63,504 nucleotides of DNA from Perkinsus olseni. Lineage: Eukaryota; Perkinsozoa; Perkinsida. Below are positions 1-12,360 of this stretch, piece by piece. Where the stretch lies: NCBI GenBank assembly GCA_013115125.1, contig JABANN010000136.1:1-63504 (forward strand), in the 5' to 3' direction. Positions within the stretch are counted from its first letter, which is position 1; each line of letters opens with the position of its first letter. Both the position numbers and the translations under genes were made by a program. The notes under the pieces are model-generated. The model did not search any database. It was not told where the DNA came from and saw only the letters and a list, made by a program, of their open reading frames with translations.

Positions 1-1976
1 CTCCTGGTACCTCACCGAGTTCAGACGGCCCTCAACTGTGGTGAAGCACAACTTTCTCCCTCCAACGATCGCCAGTCCCTCAGCATTTCCCGAGCTTTGA
101 GCTTGCGTGGGCAGGGGCATAGTGCGATTTCCACGATAGTTCCCCCAATGGGGTCCATTCGTCCCCACCCACGCCGGTCATTATTCCCGGGAACTAAAAC
201 AGGAATCATTGGGGAAGGGAAGAATGATTCTTCCTCAGCCTTCAGCCACCCTTAGTGACACTAAGTGACTATAGTCGTGAATGTTTCTGATACCACGATG
301 TGCTCTGAGTTGCGGCTTCATCCGACCCCTAGAAGAGATAAGAATGGGCGAATCAATCCATCACGGTTTCGGAATCCCCTCGTAAGACTGTGAAGCCGCC
401 AGACCGGATGCAATTAGAATTGGCGAATTTATACTGGGTAAGTTGCACCTTCGCGTGGAATGACAACTGGATTGGATTATGCTGGGTAAGATGAGAAACA
501 CCCGTCTGAAGCTGGAAGAAACTGGTTTAGCAATCGTTTAAAAATCCAGAAAGGTTGATGCAGATCAAAGAGCCGTCGCGAGCTAGGAAGCTGCTAACTG
601 AGCGACGCGGAGGGTGACTGCGATGTCGATTGAAGCTTCCCTTATACATCGCGCTGACAGCAGAAGTACATAGCGGGACTGTCACCGGTTGGTGGCTTCA
701 TCTAGCAAGCTGCCCTCCGTCACGAATAACGCCGAGTACAGCCGTCTCAGCACAGAGACTTCCCGGGAGCGTGACGCTGTACATGAAGTACAGTTTCACT
801 GGACGACTTTGCGGAGTCGCTTCTGAGAAAAAAACAATTCTCAGAAACGATTCGATAAACGCAATGAGGGACATGAGGGAACTCTGTGGAATTCTTTCCG
901 ATGTGGGTTTTTTTATCACTCTGGTTCTATCGTGCTGTTGAGACCGAAAACTTCAGGGGAAATTGTGCTGGATGGTTGCGAAACATTGCTTCGTCAACTG
1001 CAGATAGGCATCGCAAAGGCATCGCAGATTGTACCGTGCCGGGCAAGCACGCGTAGTAGTTATATCGAAGCTCGTCGAGCTGGAACCTTCAAACGCAGAG
1101 GAAGCGATCAGAAGGTCAACGCTAGTCTGAGCGATTTATCGCCGGGACCTCCTCGAGGGCATCCTAGGTGACCTCCTGGGCACCTAACTGGCCTATAAAT
1201 GGTGACTCCCTCGCATGATCGCCGAATAGCGAAGAAACAGAAGCGGATCTCTCGAGAGTAGGGGATGCAACCATCCGCTGCTGGCTGGTGCTGACGTCGT
1301 TAACCCACACCTACACCACGCTCGAAGGAGACCAGAACCAACCATCCGGAGAAATGGCGCCGAAACTCGCCAGAAAACTCGCCAGCCGCGAGTGCAAGAC
1401 TGAATTTCCTCCTAAACTCAACTCACTGGGCTGGATTCAGCAGGCAATGGAAGCTGACCCTCTCCAATGGAATGATAACACTCTTATATAGACGAATTTC
1501 CTCCTGAACTCAACTCACCGGGCTGGATTCAGCAGGCAATGGAAGCTGACCCTCTCCAATGGAATGATAACACTCTTATATAGACGAGGACGGGTGAGCG
1601 GAGACTCAATAATACGCAAATCCTCCACGGATCGAACGCGAGAGTTGCTGAGTAAACAGCCCAAGACACACGGTAGTAACTCGGATGACGAGATGTGGAT
1701 GTCTTGAATACTCTAGATGAACTCTTATTCACTGGAAAGTACCGTGCGCTGAGCTGGAGTAGTGCCGAAGAGGGAGTCGATCTTAGCACAGGCTAGGAAG
1801 AAGGGATGCTCTTCAAGTGAAGGACGACTTCTCATATTAGAATACCTGAGCGTGCAGATGATGGCCCGGAAAGGTGGCCCGAAAAGACGGCACGATCCTG
1901 CTGTATGCTTCCTAGCTTTCATTGAGTTAAGGCGTTTGCAGAGGAGAGCGAAGAAAAGAGCGTCGTTGTGCCGCGC
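1..1976. other. Gene-free stretch
   Basis: I see no exon I can defend here. The open frames are short, on both strands, and show no domain or signal peptide. The only clear structure is the 92-bp tandem duplication at 1402-1587. Confidence 0.5.
1402..1587. repeat. Two-copy tandem repeat, 92-bp unit
   Basis: Copy 1 is 1402-1493 and copy 2 starts at 1494. They differ at only two positions that I can see (TAAACTC/TGAACTC and CACTGGG/CACCGGG). Each unit contains a TATATAG word near its end. The near identity implies a recent duplication. Confidence 0.9.
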
Positions 1977-2928
1977 TCAAGAGGTAATGTCGCGACTCAG
2001 TATACTGGAGAACCTCCAGGTAAGAGTCCCTCTCCGATCTCAGGTGAGCTCACCATCGCTGCAGATTCGGGTAGTCCTTGAGGTCCAACCCAAAGCATTC
2101 TGTCAGCCTGAAAGTCACGGGGTCCCGCTTTCATGCTGTTCGAGACAGCGGGGGCTCACTGTGCCACCAGAGGAAATACCGCGATGTCCGCTAGACTGAA
2201 GTCGTCAACAAGGTACTCCTTGCTGTCTAAATAGCCGTCCCAGATCATAAGCTCTGCCTTGAGGGCCTGAAGCCTTCAGCTCAAGTGCGCTTCGGTATAA
2301 TTAGCCAGATCTGGTCTATATAAGTGATTTGTTTCGTTATTTCCCTCAATGCTAACGTTTGCGTGTTTATTGTGCTTAATATCAGCCGTTCGCTACCCTG
2401 CGACTACTCCCACCTCTATTTCCTCGACCAATTGCGCTCGGCTCATTCTCTGGTAAAGCACTTTGTCAGCAATGTTCTTAGGATCGAGGTTGAGCTCAAA
2501 CTCGTGGATATACTGCAAACACTTCCCGAGTTGAGCCGGGTCCTTCGGTCTCAGTCGTATCTGCTAAGAAGCTGATGTGATAGGGCAGCCGTCCCTCCAG
2601 GCTCACGTCTCGGTTGAAGACGGCCTCGATGTACTGCATAGCGGCACAGCTCTCAGTGATGACGACATTGTCGTGGATAAGACTAGGAATCTTCTGCCTT
2701 GGATTGATCGCGGTGTATTCCGGTGTTTGGTGCTCGCCTTTCACGATGTTTATCTGAGGAACCTCATGCGACTAAGAGAACTCGAAGGACAAAGCTCCGT
2801 CCCACCGTCTTTCCACTATATGTAACACCCTTCTCTCGAAGTGTGAGGTCGACTCTGAAGCCGTCGTGAGATGACTCCATAGTGTACAAGACAACGCGAT
2901 CGTCACCACTCCGCACATCTCGGAACAT
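1977..2928 (-). CDS. Glutathione S-transferase, six exons
   Basis: Conjugates glutathione to electrophiles in the cytosol. Exons on the minus strand: 2928 to about 2800 (start MFRDVRSG, then VVLYTMESSHDGFRVDLTL, the thioredoxin-fold beginning); 2753-2607 (KGEHQTPEYTAINPRQKIPS and the glutathione-binding ES-A-Q-Y-I-E helix); 2512-2414; 2266-2160 (LMIWDGYLDSKEYLVDDFSL followed by ADIAVFPLVA, the typical C-terminal domain core); 2107-2054 (FGLDLKDYPNLQR); and a short last exon. The introns have GTGAGC/GTGGG-type donors and the reading frame closes across each. The first donor (near 2800) and the last exon are the weak points: a 49-nt intron gives a stop at 1977-1979, while another acceptor would keep a Trp at the end of the fifth exon and a longer tail. 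Family identity is firm; subclass is not assigned. Confidence 0.85.
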
Positions 2929-4902
2929 CGCCGGAGTCTGAAAGGCCGGACGACCGTTCAACCAGCAGGCCCTCTTGATAAGCACGCGTTGCTGCGCAGA
3001 GGCAGCTCGAAGTTCTGTGTTGGACGTCCACACACTTTGGCAGCCTCGAGGCTATCACGTCGATGAAACTCCTGAGAGCTCTTCCTCCAGCGCGCGAGGT
3101 CTTCCACAGTGCAGCCATCCGAACTTCTACATCGGCGTGATCCTGAGTACCCAGTACCCATCTCAATGATGCACTGCGGGTGACTAAACTCGCATGAACG
3201 CTGTTTGAACTCAACACAGTCCAATTCAACACTCGTTAACGCAACACAGTGTATAAGTGCACGCGGGCCAGTGACACCGATGAACCATTGTGATCATACG
3301 AAAGGGGCCAGAGGAACTCACAAATGTCGCCAATACACTACACAACTCGACGCTGTGTGTCCAGCAGTGGACTGGATGATTGAAACCGGCCAATTTCATA
3401 AGAAGGGCCCATAGACGTCGTTGAGCTCGGTAGCTGACAGGTAAGTGCAACTCCCCGTCACTGTGGAGAGTCGGATCGAGGAGACTAGGGGATATGAATC
3501 ATATATCATTCCGATGATCTTCCTGAGCGAAGCAGTCCTCTTCATTCTCAGTTGAGGTAGCGTGTGCTTTGCCCTGCAGTAACAGCGGTGCCGTTGGTTT
3601 AGCCCTCGTACCCTGAGCAATGTTCGCACTCGTTACCTGCTGGTGTGGGCGAGTTTTTAGTCCAATGCTGGACCGGTTCAGTTACCAAGTCTAGTCAAAC
3701 TTGGATCATCACTTGGACTTGGGCCTGACTCTGACATAATTGGTGTTGATGTAGTTAAAATGTCTGAAACTTGCATAGTTAGCGTCAAACTTTCTTGCAG
3801 CTCATCCGTTCACGAGTCGAACTGGGAAAGGGTGTTGGTAGGAATCTCGATACCGATTTAATAAACTGGTACTTGTCGGTCACTTGCAGTACAGCTCCAG
3901 TTGCGCTGTCGTAGCCAACGCGATGATATCAACCGTCAAGTTCTGACTGAGAAACCCGGTTTGGCGAGTGTACCCTAATGCAATACAGCTGAGGAACAGG
4001 GCTCGTTTATCCTACGAGAACGTTATGGCAATATAAAAGTCCGACCGAATCACTGGTGACTCACCCGTGATTAATGCGGGAGTTTCCCGTAGCTGATTGA
4101 AGTATGCCAGTCCATAGGTGATCTTTGCAAAGCGAGCAAGATAGACTGGTCAGCACGAACTCAGCACGTAGATCGCTTCGACCACCAGGAACGAAGAACT
4201 GCAACAGGGATGGCAAGCTTGGTGTCTCTAGAACTGCGGACAACTCGCGGACGAACATCTGTTATGCGGACATATCCGACCCAATATCTCCGGACTCCGG
4301 CAGGAACCCGTCCACTCGGGCCGTGAGTCAAGGCGGAAAAGGCGGAATTTTTTCTGTCGTATGACACCGCGTCCGCATCGGTATGGATACAATTCCGGAA
4401 TCTCGGAGCTGACACGTCGATGAAACTGCTGATACTTCTTTCTCCGGCGCCCCGACCATCCGAGCTACTTGACGGGCCAAAAACTCAGCAACTCAATTAT
4501 TAAAGACCGCAGCCGACCGAACCGACCAACTCGCTTCTTCCAACACGACCCGACTCGACATTCTTATAAACTCAACGCGGAGTGACGGGCCTCTGGTAGT
4601 AATGGTGTTCCTCAACGGAACGAAATAAAACTCAGAATAACGCTAATCAATGATGCACTTGCCATTCGCAGCCATTCAGGAATGGGCTGAATAGTGAAAC
4701 CTAGGGAACTCACCGAGGAGGGCCACTGGTAAATACTCGAACCGTACATGCTGCCTTGTGTGCTTAGAAAAAGTGAATCAAAGGATGAACAAAATAGCGG
4801 TGGGTCAGGACCGACAGGCTAAAATCACTTCACTGGGCCGCTCCCGGATCATGTTGAGACAGCTGACTCAAGCTTGAGCTCGTCTGGACGCGCCGTGCAT
4901 CT
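2929..4902. other. No supported gene
   Basis: Upstream of the GST and downstream of the FYVE/C2 gene. Two stretches, near 3055-3110 and 4408-4460, are alike at DNA level and on the minus strand both read a peptide containing SFIDV, so an old duplicated exon is possible. I could not extend either into a gene. Confidence 0.4.
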
Positions 4903-7900
4903 TTAGCTAGCCGGCGGATGACCAACTGCCGATAATCGTCGCTGCAGTGGGATATGTCGCAGTGAGGAAGCAAACTGTTCTGGCTGTTCATCCATGCCTT
5001 GGCTCCGAGCAACGACCTAACAGCAAACATTAGTACTTAGAAGCTACATCCAATCTAGCTATAAACCCTGATAATCATAAATCTCTATCATGTACTTCAA
5101 GACGCTCACCGTACGCTCAATTCTTTTAATTACTAATACGAAGGGACATAACGGTCGAATCTCTTTCATGGGCCGCCACTTCCCTCAAGGCGGTAACGTT
5201 ATCATAATTCATCGCTCGGTACCGTCACATCGGGGCTCACCTGTGGACTGACGCTGAGATGCCGCTGAGAAGACCCCTCAAAGGCGAGTGTAGCATCATC
5301 ACAGCACTGCCAATTATAGCCATAACCATACCGAACGGTAAGCGGCACAGTACCAAGCCCGACACTAAGAGTATGTAGAATACGGGCTTGGACAGCGGGT
5401 CCCTGATAAGAGATGCACTCGCCGTAGATTGGTCGCATCACAAGCTCACCTCCACATGAGGATGTCCTCACCAAGGTCCAACGAATCAGCGAGAATCCTG
5501 AGTGGTCGCTGAAACCGTGCGGCTGTATCCTTCAGCCACGTAGGGGACAGTTGGGTGAACCTCCGCACTAAGGCGTTGATTGACTTCTCTGCGTCATCAT
5601 CATCATCGCCGTCATCTCCTGACAACAAGTAAGAAAGACTGCAAGACTCGCGATTCAACTCAAGAGCGCGAGGACGGCGAATCTGCATCCCGTCAGAGAC
5701 TCCAGCAGACTTGGCACCGCCAGGCTTTTGAGAGCCATCAATGTTCCTGCCAAGTTGGCTGTCTAAGGCGCGTCAATAAGCGAGGGGCGCTGTACGTTTT
5801 CACCGGCGGTAAATGACGGCCTCGACGCTGGCGTTGCACTATGACGAAGGGAATTGGTGTGAATTACTACCATCTTGGTCCAATGAAACGAAAGCCATAC
5901 TGCCATGCCTGTTGATGTTGGACTCTTGGTCGACCACCTTCTTGTAAGCAGACATCATCTTGTTACGTACCATCACGACCGCTACACCCCAGCACAGACC
6001 AGCGGGCCAGTACTCTACGAAGCAACTGAGAGGAAACTATTGCCACTACCAAGGCAACCACTCCAAGCGGGGGTGACCGACAACTAACGATGGCTGCAGG
6101 CCACGAGCACCCTCGGACTGCTCCCGAGATGAGAGTAGCTATGCAATCGCGTGTATTCATCAACCACTCGACAACCATTCATCAACCGATGAGCTCCGGG
6201 ATTCAACGAGCGATGTGTGAGTTTCGCCGTCGTGTTTTCATCACCCACGGTTATTACCATGCATAGAGGTAGGCGGCCCATACTAAGAGGGATTGCCACC
6301 AGCTGTCCCACCGGAATATAGGATAGACGAACCCCATGAGAAGACCCTTCAGTTGATCTGTCCATAAAGTCTCTAAAATATACCTGACAAACAGCTTCCC
6401 AACACGCAGCTGTGACTACATCCATGCCAATCACGGAGCGATCTTGGATACGTCAGCAGCCGTGCCCGTCAGCGTTAGTTTCCACGATAAAAGCGTCCAG
6501 ACATCCCAACGCTAACTGGTGAGGACCACCGCCGGCACTACATCCCAGGGCCATAAAGGGCATTGACGTCGAACTTAGGCTTGTCCTTAGGCTGGGATTC
6601 CATCAGCATATAATGCTGCATGTAAGCTGATACCTCCGAGGCCACTGTGTAGCTGAACTCAACTTCTAGTCGTACAGCGCCAGCCGGTTTGCCTGATGCA
6701 GTAGGGTTAGTGAGAATTGACACAATGGGCGGCATTACCCTGGTAGCGTAGCGGCACCCAACCGTCCACAGGCTCGTCACGGCGAAGGGTAGACAGGTCG
6801 AGGTCACCGTTACCAATGACGTCATCAGATGATGCTACATCACGGTCGAAACTGAGAAGATGACAAGCGTGGGGAACGAACCAGGGACGGCCGATGCACA
6901 AATGCCTACACTTCCACATGCAGCATCTGTCCCGGTGTTTTCAACACCATCGTTGAGCACCGGTAGTCCCACACTGGCTGCAACGTGTGCTTCAAAAATG
7001 GCGTCCGGCGAGTTATCTAAGAACCGAAAGACACGCGCTAGCTTCCCCAGAAGCGTCTTCAACCGGAATCCAACCAAGCGCGCTTGCACCCAAGAGAACC
7101 GACGAGCTCTGAGCAGTTCACAACAGAGACGCTCCTTGACATCCCGGATACTCAGCACACAGAATGACCCACCTTGTCCTTATTGACCCACAGGACACAG
7201 TAAGGATCAGAGCTCGACTTCCGACCAAAGACATTCGTGTCCGCTGCCCTCAGACCTCTTGCTTCGATGACCCGAACATTTAGCAACGCGTACAGGTCCC
7301 ATCCGAAGTGCACTGAAAGTAATGGCAATCAGTACACTGCCTCGACGCTCATCCACACCCCTCCGATGACGTACAGCACTAGCATTGTAACGAAGCTTCC
7401 GAATGAGCGAAAGTGTCTCTGCCTCTCCTGAATTTCAGGAGCACTTCCAGGATTCAATTTAACATGTACAAGACGATCCTGGGAGCACTCCTCTCAGAAC
7501 TCAGGAGAGGCAGTCTATCGAAGGCCCTATGGACCGTACACTACCTGTAGGGTTGTGCGGGTCGATGTACCTCTGGCCGTCCGACATAACCCTAGCCTTC
7601 CGCCATATGGTGGGCATTCTCCGCGGCTGATACGACGACACCGCCGCCGACTGCTGAACCGCTGGTACATCAGTAACCGCTGTACTCGGGGACTCGCTCG
7701 ACGACGAGACGCCCGACGCTGGAAGAGGCTTTGATTCTGATAACAGGAAGCCTGCCACCGCTCAGGCATTGAGGGATACCCACCTTGGGCTGGTGCTGAT
7801 GCCAGGGAGCCCGACGCTGCCGAGAACGAGCGGCTGTCCAGAAGTTTGGAGTTGCTGATCTCCTGTCCATTGAAGCATCTGATATTCACAAGGGAGGCTC

Positions 7901-8488
7901 CTCGTCAATATTATCGTGTGCACAGCAACTATCATTCTACCGCGCGCCACGAAATTCACCCCAGGCCAAAACCGCCACTACTACCTCTTGCAAATTTTCG
8001 TACCGATGAACCTCCCTGTCTGCAGGCAGTTCCTGCATACAATGTTGCCACACTTGGCGCATCGGTAAGCCCTAAGATCATTACCACCATTGGAACTCTG
8101 AGAGTACTTAACGGGAGAGCCGGCCGTCTCATGGGACCACCTCCCTCTGACTCTGACACCAAGTCCGTTCTCAACCACAATTTTCACCACCTCCTGAGGG
8201 TAGTAGCCAATTAAATCAGGGCTTGTTTGTCATGCTAGTATCAGTTCAAGCAGTCTAGAGAAACCATCGAAGCCGTCCAGTAAAACTACACTCCGAGCGA
8301 TAGTAGTACCTTCTCAACTTTCCTATCCGCCCTCTGCAATGGTTACAAAAATTGTCGTTGTTCTCAACCCATCTGTCCAGTGCAATCCCTTGGAAGTCTC
8401 TGGTGCTCAGCCGCAGCAGCTCGTCCTTCTTACTACCATCATTATTACCAGTAGCGCCTTCTGTCGTTGCTGATGATGTACTTTTCAT
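4903..8488 (-). CDS. FYVE-type zinc finger / C2 / MCTP-like membrane protein (copy B)
   Basis: Likely binds a phosphoinositide-rich membrane through the finger and Ca2+/lipid through the C2, anchored by the tail. N-terminus MKSTSSATTEG (an ATG at 8512 is also in frame). The finger is built over three exons: FCNHC, then AYRCAKCGNIVCRNC, then KICKRC, giving C-x2-C-x12-C-x2-C-x4-C-x2-C and a final C-x2-C as in FYVE domains, but without the R-K-H-H-C-R motif. A low-complexity Ser/Ala linker (7880-7540) follows. The C2 (7318-6780) has HFGWDLYALLNVRVIEARGL, SSSDPYCVLWV, TLQPVWDYRCSTMV and a DxxSSDDVIG loop. The tail has hydrophobic exons at 6370-6270, 6007-5860 and 5400-5237, with FTQLSPTWLKD between them. 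The last exon (5016-4903) is less certain. Its introns hold the shared 19-nt motif and a large hairpin. Paralog of the gene at 9278-11784. Confidence 0.8.
7419..7513. repeat. Imperfect inverted repeat in an intron
   Basis: The left arm starts CTGCCTCTCCTGAATTTC (7419-7453); the right arm (7476-7513) is its reverse complement with a few mismatches and a short gap. The loop is 22 nt. It sits in the intron between the linker exon and the C2 exon of the copy B gene. It could be a MITE-like insertion or an RNA hairpin. Confidence 0.85.
7938..7956 (-). repeat. Intron motif copy 6 (variant end)
   Basis: AATTTCGTGGCGCG followed by CGG, read on the minus strand. It lies inside the 106-nt intron 7879-7984 of the FYVE/C2 copy B gene, in the sense orientation of that gene, 28 nt from the donor. 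Confidence 0.9.
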
Positions 8489-8512
8489 GAAAAAACAACT
8501 GCAAAAATGCAT

Positions 8513-9277
8513 CCCCGAACTATCCAGAACATTATCTAATCAGCACATACCTCGCTGACTTCCCCGTCATACCACAACAATGATATCTTCCATATGATTC
8601 CCGCTACACTATGTCAAAAAGGGCGCTCATCCACGCATTCAGGACCTCTCGTGTCCGCACCAACCCGCTCAGTTACAGTGAGAATAATAGAGGTCCACTC
8701 GACAAGAGCGAGCTCGAGCATCCCATCTTAGCCCAGGCTGAGAAACCCAATGCCAAACCCACTAGTAGGACAAACTAAACGCCTTGGGTATTATAGAATC
8801 TTTGCAGGCAACCGCACTGATTATGCGTTGTTACTATCATCAAGAAGCAATGATGGCGAGGAATAGCGATAGCTACAGACGCCCACACCATCACTACAAT
8901 AAGGAAAGAAGAAGATCAGTAGTATATGAGAGACTAAATGAATAAGCAAAGGAAGACGAGAAGGAGAGCAGTGGTTACTTGACTTTGAGCAACGACTCAG
9001 CAACGGCCTCGCTACCTCACCTACAACAGCAACCATCGTCGATAACAGTATATAAACTCGAGAGCGGCCTGGCTCCTATCGAGCACCACGGCAGAAAGAT
9101 GATGAAGATGACCTCGATCTCCGAGGAAAATGCCAACACTTGGTCGGCAGAGGACCTCAGCTCAACACGTTACACACGACAAAATGGCGAGCCTGAGATC
9201 CCAGAAATAACGGGACAATATCCAGTCTCGGCAGAGACTCACCTTGGTCCATCATTCATATGAGGTCATCAGGGCAT
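8513..9277. other. Intergenic spacer between the two FYVE/C2 paralogs
   Basis: Lies upstream of copy B and downstream of the copy A stop codon. I see no exon, RNA gene or repeat in it. Confidence 0.4.
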
Positions 9278-11784
9278 CTACTTCTGCTGTTGTTTTCTCT
9301 GTTTTTTGGCTGCCTGTTTCCGGAACTCCTCCGACATTTGGAACTCCTCCATAGCGTCAAGCAGGCCGATATCTCCGGTGGGCTTAGGCCTGGGCGACGA
9401 AAAAATGTAACGACCGAAAGGCTGTGGATACATGACTTACCGGGCTGTTGCCTGTGCTAGGCCAATACTGAGGCCCTTCAAAGGCGAGTTGGCGCAGATG
9501 ATCCCAACACCAACAACCATGACAACAATCCAGAATGGGATGAAGCAGAGGACTACGCCAAGGGCCAGCAGGGCATAGAAGACGGTCTGGGACATCTTGT
9601 GCCTGAATGATGACGATCAATTCAGAAAAGAACGGCGGAAAATGAGGTCCCCTACTTCCACAATATAATCTCTCTGATTTCGTTAACGAGATCGGCTAGA
9701 GTCCTCACAAGTGGCTGGAATCCTGCTGCCAGATCCTTGACCCATCCCGGTGAGAGTCTAGTGAAGGTCTTAATAAGACCGTTGAAGGACTGTTCTTGAG
9801 GCTCATCACCTGAACGACGAAAAAAGGGGTATATGAACGCTCTCAATATTCCAACAACTCTGATGAGCGATGAACTCGTACGAGAAGAGCTCCTAGTGCG
9901 CTTCGAATGAAGAGAGGGGAAATTCATTACCATCGTTGTCACTATCAGAGTCCTCCAATACTAACTTTCCACTCGCATCAACGGTGGACGTTAGAGTCCT
10001 ATTCTGCATGAAACGATCGTAACCCTTGAGGAACTTGTTCCGGACCATGGCAACTGCCAGAGCCCAGCAGCCGAATGCCGGCCAGTAGGCCGCGTAGTAA
10101 CTGATAGAAAAAGTGTAAAACAATTGAGTCACGCGGACACTCCTCACCTTCCGTATATGAAACCTATGAGAACCATTGCGGATAGTAGCCAGTTTTCCCA
10201 CATCAAAATGGGCAGCACGTGATTCATGAGGAACGGCTGGAGCGTGTCAAACCACAAGACCTGTGCCATGAACCTGACGAAGAGAGAATAACGAAATTTA
10301 CGAAATAACGAGGAAATAGGTTGGAATTTCCGGGCTCTCGCGAAGAGTGAAAGAGAAAAACGGCGGGTGCATCATCCTACATGCCGGGTCCATAGAGAGC
10401 GTTGATATCGAACTTCTGCTTTGGCTGGGGCCTCGGCATCATAGCGTTCTGGATGTAGGCGATTCTCTCAGACCCAGGGGTATACATAATCTCCAATTCG
10501 AGATGGATGGCACCAGCAGGCTTGCCTGGGAAATCCACTAATATTCAGAATTACCCACAGGCTAACTCTTACCATCTTCGCCCGTCAAGGGCAACCAACC
10601 GTTCGAGGGCTGGCCGGGGATGAGGTTGGTGAGGTCAATGTAAGCTGTACCAAGGAGATCATCATCAGAGGTCATATCATAATCGTATCTAGCAAGTTTC
10701 ATCGGCAGAGCGAAGCTGATGGCGTGCCACTTACACTTGAACTTCCATCTTCTGGCAGGGGGTATCCACGACCATAGTGGTACACTCGAAGTTCCATACA
10801 GGCGTCAGGGTTTGCTTGCAGATCTTCGTCTTCCTAGTAACCTACAGAAGCAGGAGTGACGATGGTAATGGACTGGTAACAAGCCACTCACGTGATCATC
10901 CAGAAGGGTAAGGACCGTGTAAGGATCAGATGAATTGGAGCCTATGACGTTGATATCGGCGGCAGGCAGACCCGAGGCCTCGATGACCTTCACGTTTAAG
11001 AGAGCGTACAAATCCCAACCGAACTTCACTGAGAGAGGAAAGAGAGTAGAAATCGGACCAGAAGCGAAACGCCTGAGAGTTACTGGTGGTATCGTCCATA
11101 TCCAGCATGCCTCCCTGGTCCGCATCAAAGGTCGACCCGACTCGCAACATGTTGCCGATCTTGCTGTTCTGAGCGACCGCCTTACGGGCTTCCTCGATCT
11201 GCTTCTTACGAGCAGCCTCAGCAGCAGAATCTGCCGGAGTTCCTGATGGAAAAACAGTAAAACCGAGATCGAATCAGCTTCGATTATAGGACTCACCTGG
11301 TTGCGTTGCACTGCCAGCTCCTTGGGGAGTACTGGCTGTTGTCGTTTGAGGGGATGCGGCTTGGCGTTGCTTTGGCGCACCAGCGCTGGTAGAAGCTGCC
11401 CGGCTGCCGGCGCTCTGCTTCTGGGGGCTCGTAGCTTGATCAGGCAGAAGGCCACAGCTGAGATTAGATAGCCATGTAGGTACTGTCATTGTATTTATTA
11501 AAGGTAGTAATAATAATAATCCGTCTAATACCAACAAGATCATACCACACCATACGTAACTCGTCCCAGAATCAATCCCCGGCCTCTTACCATCTCTTGC
11601 ATTTCTTTGTCCCAAAGAGTTTACCCGAAGCTAAGCAGTCTTTACAGACCTCCGTCTCACACAGTTTACACGTGTAGGACCTACAATTGCACTGTCCTCG
11701 ACCCCAACTCCCCAGCCGTCCGCTCAGCCAACCCTACTTTGCTTCTAGGGGCGTCCCACAGTTCGAGCATACGTTGGTTGACAT
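9278..11784 (-). CDS. FYVE-type zinc finger / C2 / MCTP-like membrane protein (copy A)
   Basis: Complete model on the minus strand. Exon 1 (11784-11738) MSTNVCSNCGTPLEAK; a 57-nt intron; SYTCKLCETEVCKDC; then KKCKRCC across the next intron. Eight cysteines in FYVE spacing result, but the basic R-H-H-C motif is missing. A Gln/Ser/Ala/Pro linker and a basic helix (AARKKQIEEARKAVAQ) follow. The C2 domain (about 11040-10620) contains KFGWDLYALLNVKVIEASGL, SSDPYTVLTLLDDH, LTPVWNFECTTMVV and DMTSDDDLLGTAYIDL, with acidic Ca2+-loop residues. After FDINALYGPG the tail has hydrophobic pairs (PILMWENWLLSAMVLIGFIY; YWPAFGCWALAVAM), FTRLSPGWVKDLAAGFQPLV, and a last hydrophobic hairpin (FYALLALGVVLCFIPFWIVV), resembling the MCTP/PRT_C tail. 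It ends with a basic KKQRKQQQK at the stop 9280-9278. Family call for the tail is inference. Confidence 0.85.
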
Positions 11785-12360
11785 ATTTTCTATTAAAATT
11801 GAAGTAAAAGGCAGTAGCGAGAATCGTTAAGGCATCGGCTCCACGTAGAACACAAAGCATATCTAGCCGCCGTTGTCCCCGAGATATTCCTCTCAGCTTC
11901 TTGTCGTCTTTCGTCATCGATTGCTACTTCCCCGACCTTCAGTCCTCTCTGCTAATATAACGCTGCCCTTAGGTGCAGTCGAGAAGGTTCGATTCCGTCT
12001 GCCGATCATTCTGCAGCGGTTCTGTGGACGGGAATCTCTAGCGCCAATGTCATTAGCTTCAAGATAGGCCGCCTGTGTGAGTCATACCATAATTTAGCTA
12101 ATTCATATTTCGCCGACGCAGTAGCGCGCGCCTGGCTAGTCAGAATGATTCTTTTACACAAGTTAACGCTATTGATCGAGCCATATCAGATATGGTAAGT
12201 CGCTCCTACATGAATAGTACGAAAGGGCGGTCAGTTTTGCGCTCGTCATGATGGCCGGCAATAGTGTTTGAAATGAATGGATGGCTATTCAACCCGAGCG
12301 GGTTGTCTAGAGAAGCAAACGTTGGCCGCGTAGACGTCTGAGCTTACTCGTGTACGACTT

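Noticed and set aside
11975-12000. GGTTCGATTCC, a perfect tRNA B box, upstream of the FYVE/C2 copy A gene
   Set aside because: No acceptor, D or anticodon arm can be formed with upstream sequence, so it is not called as a tRNA gene.
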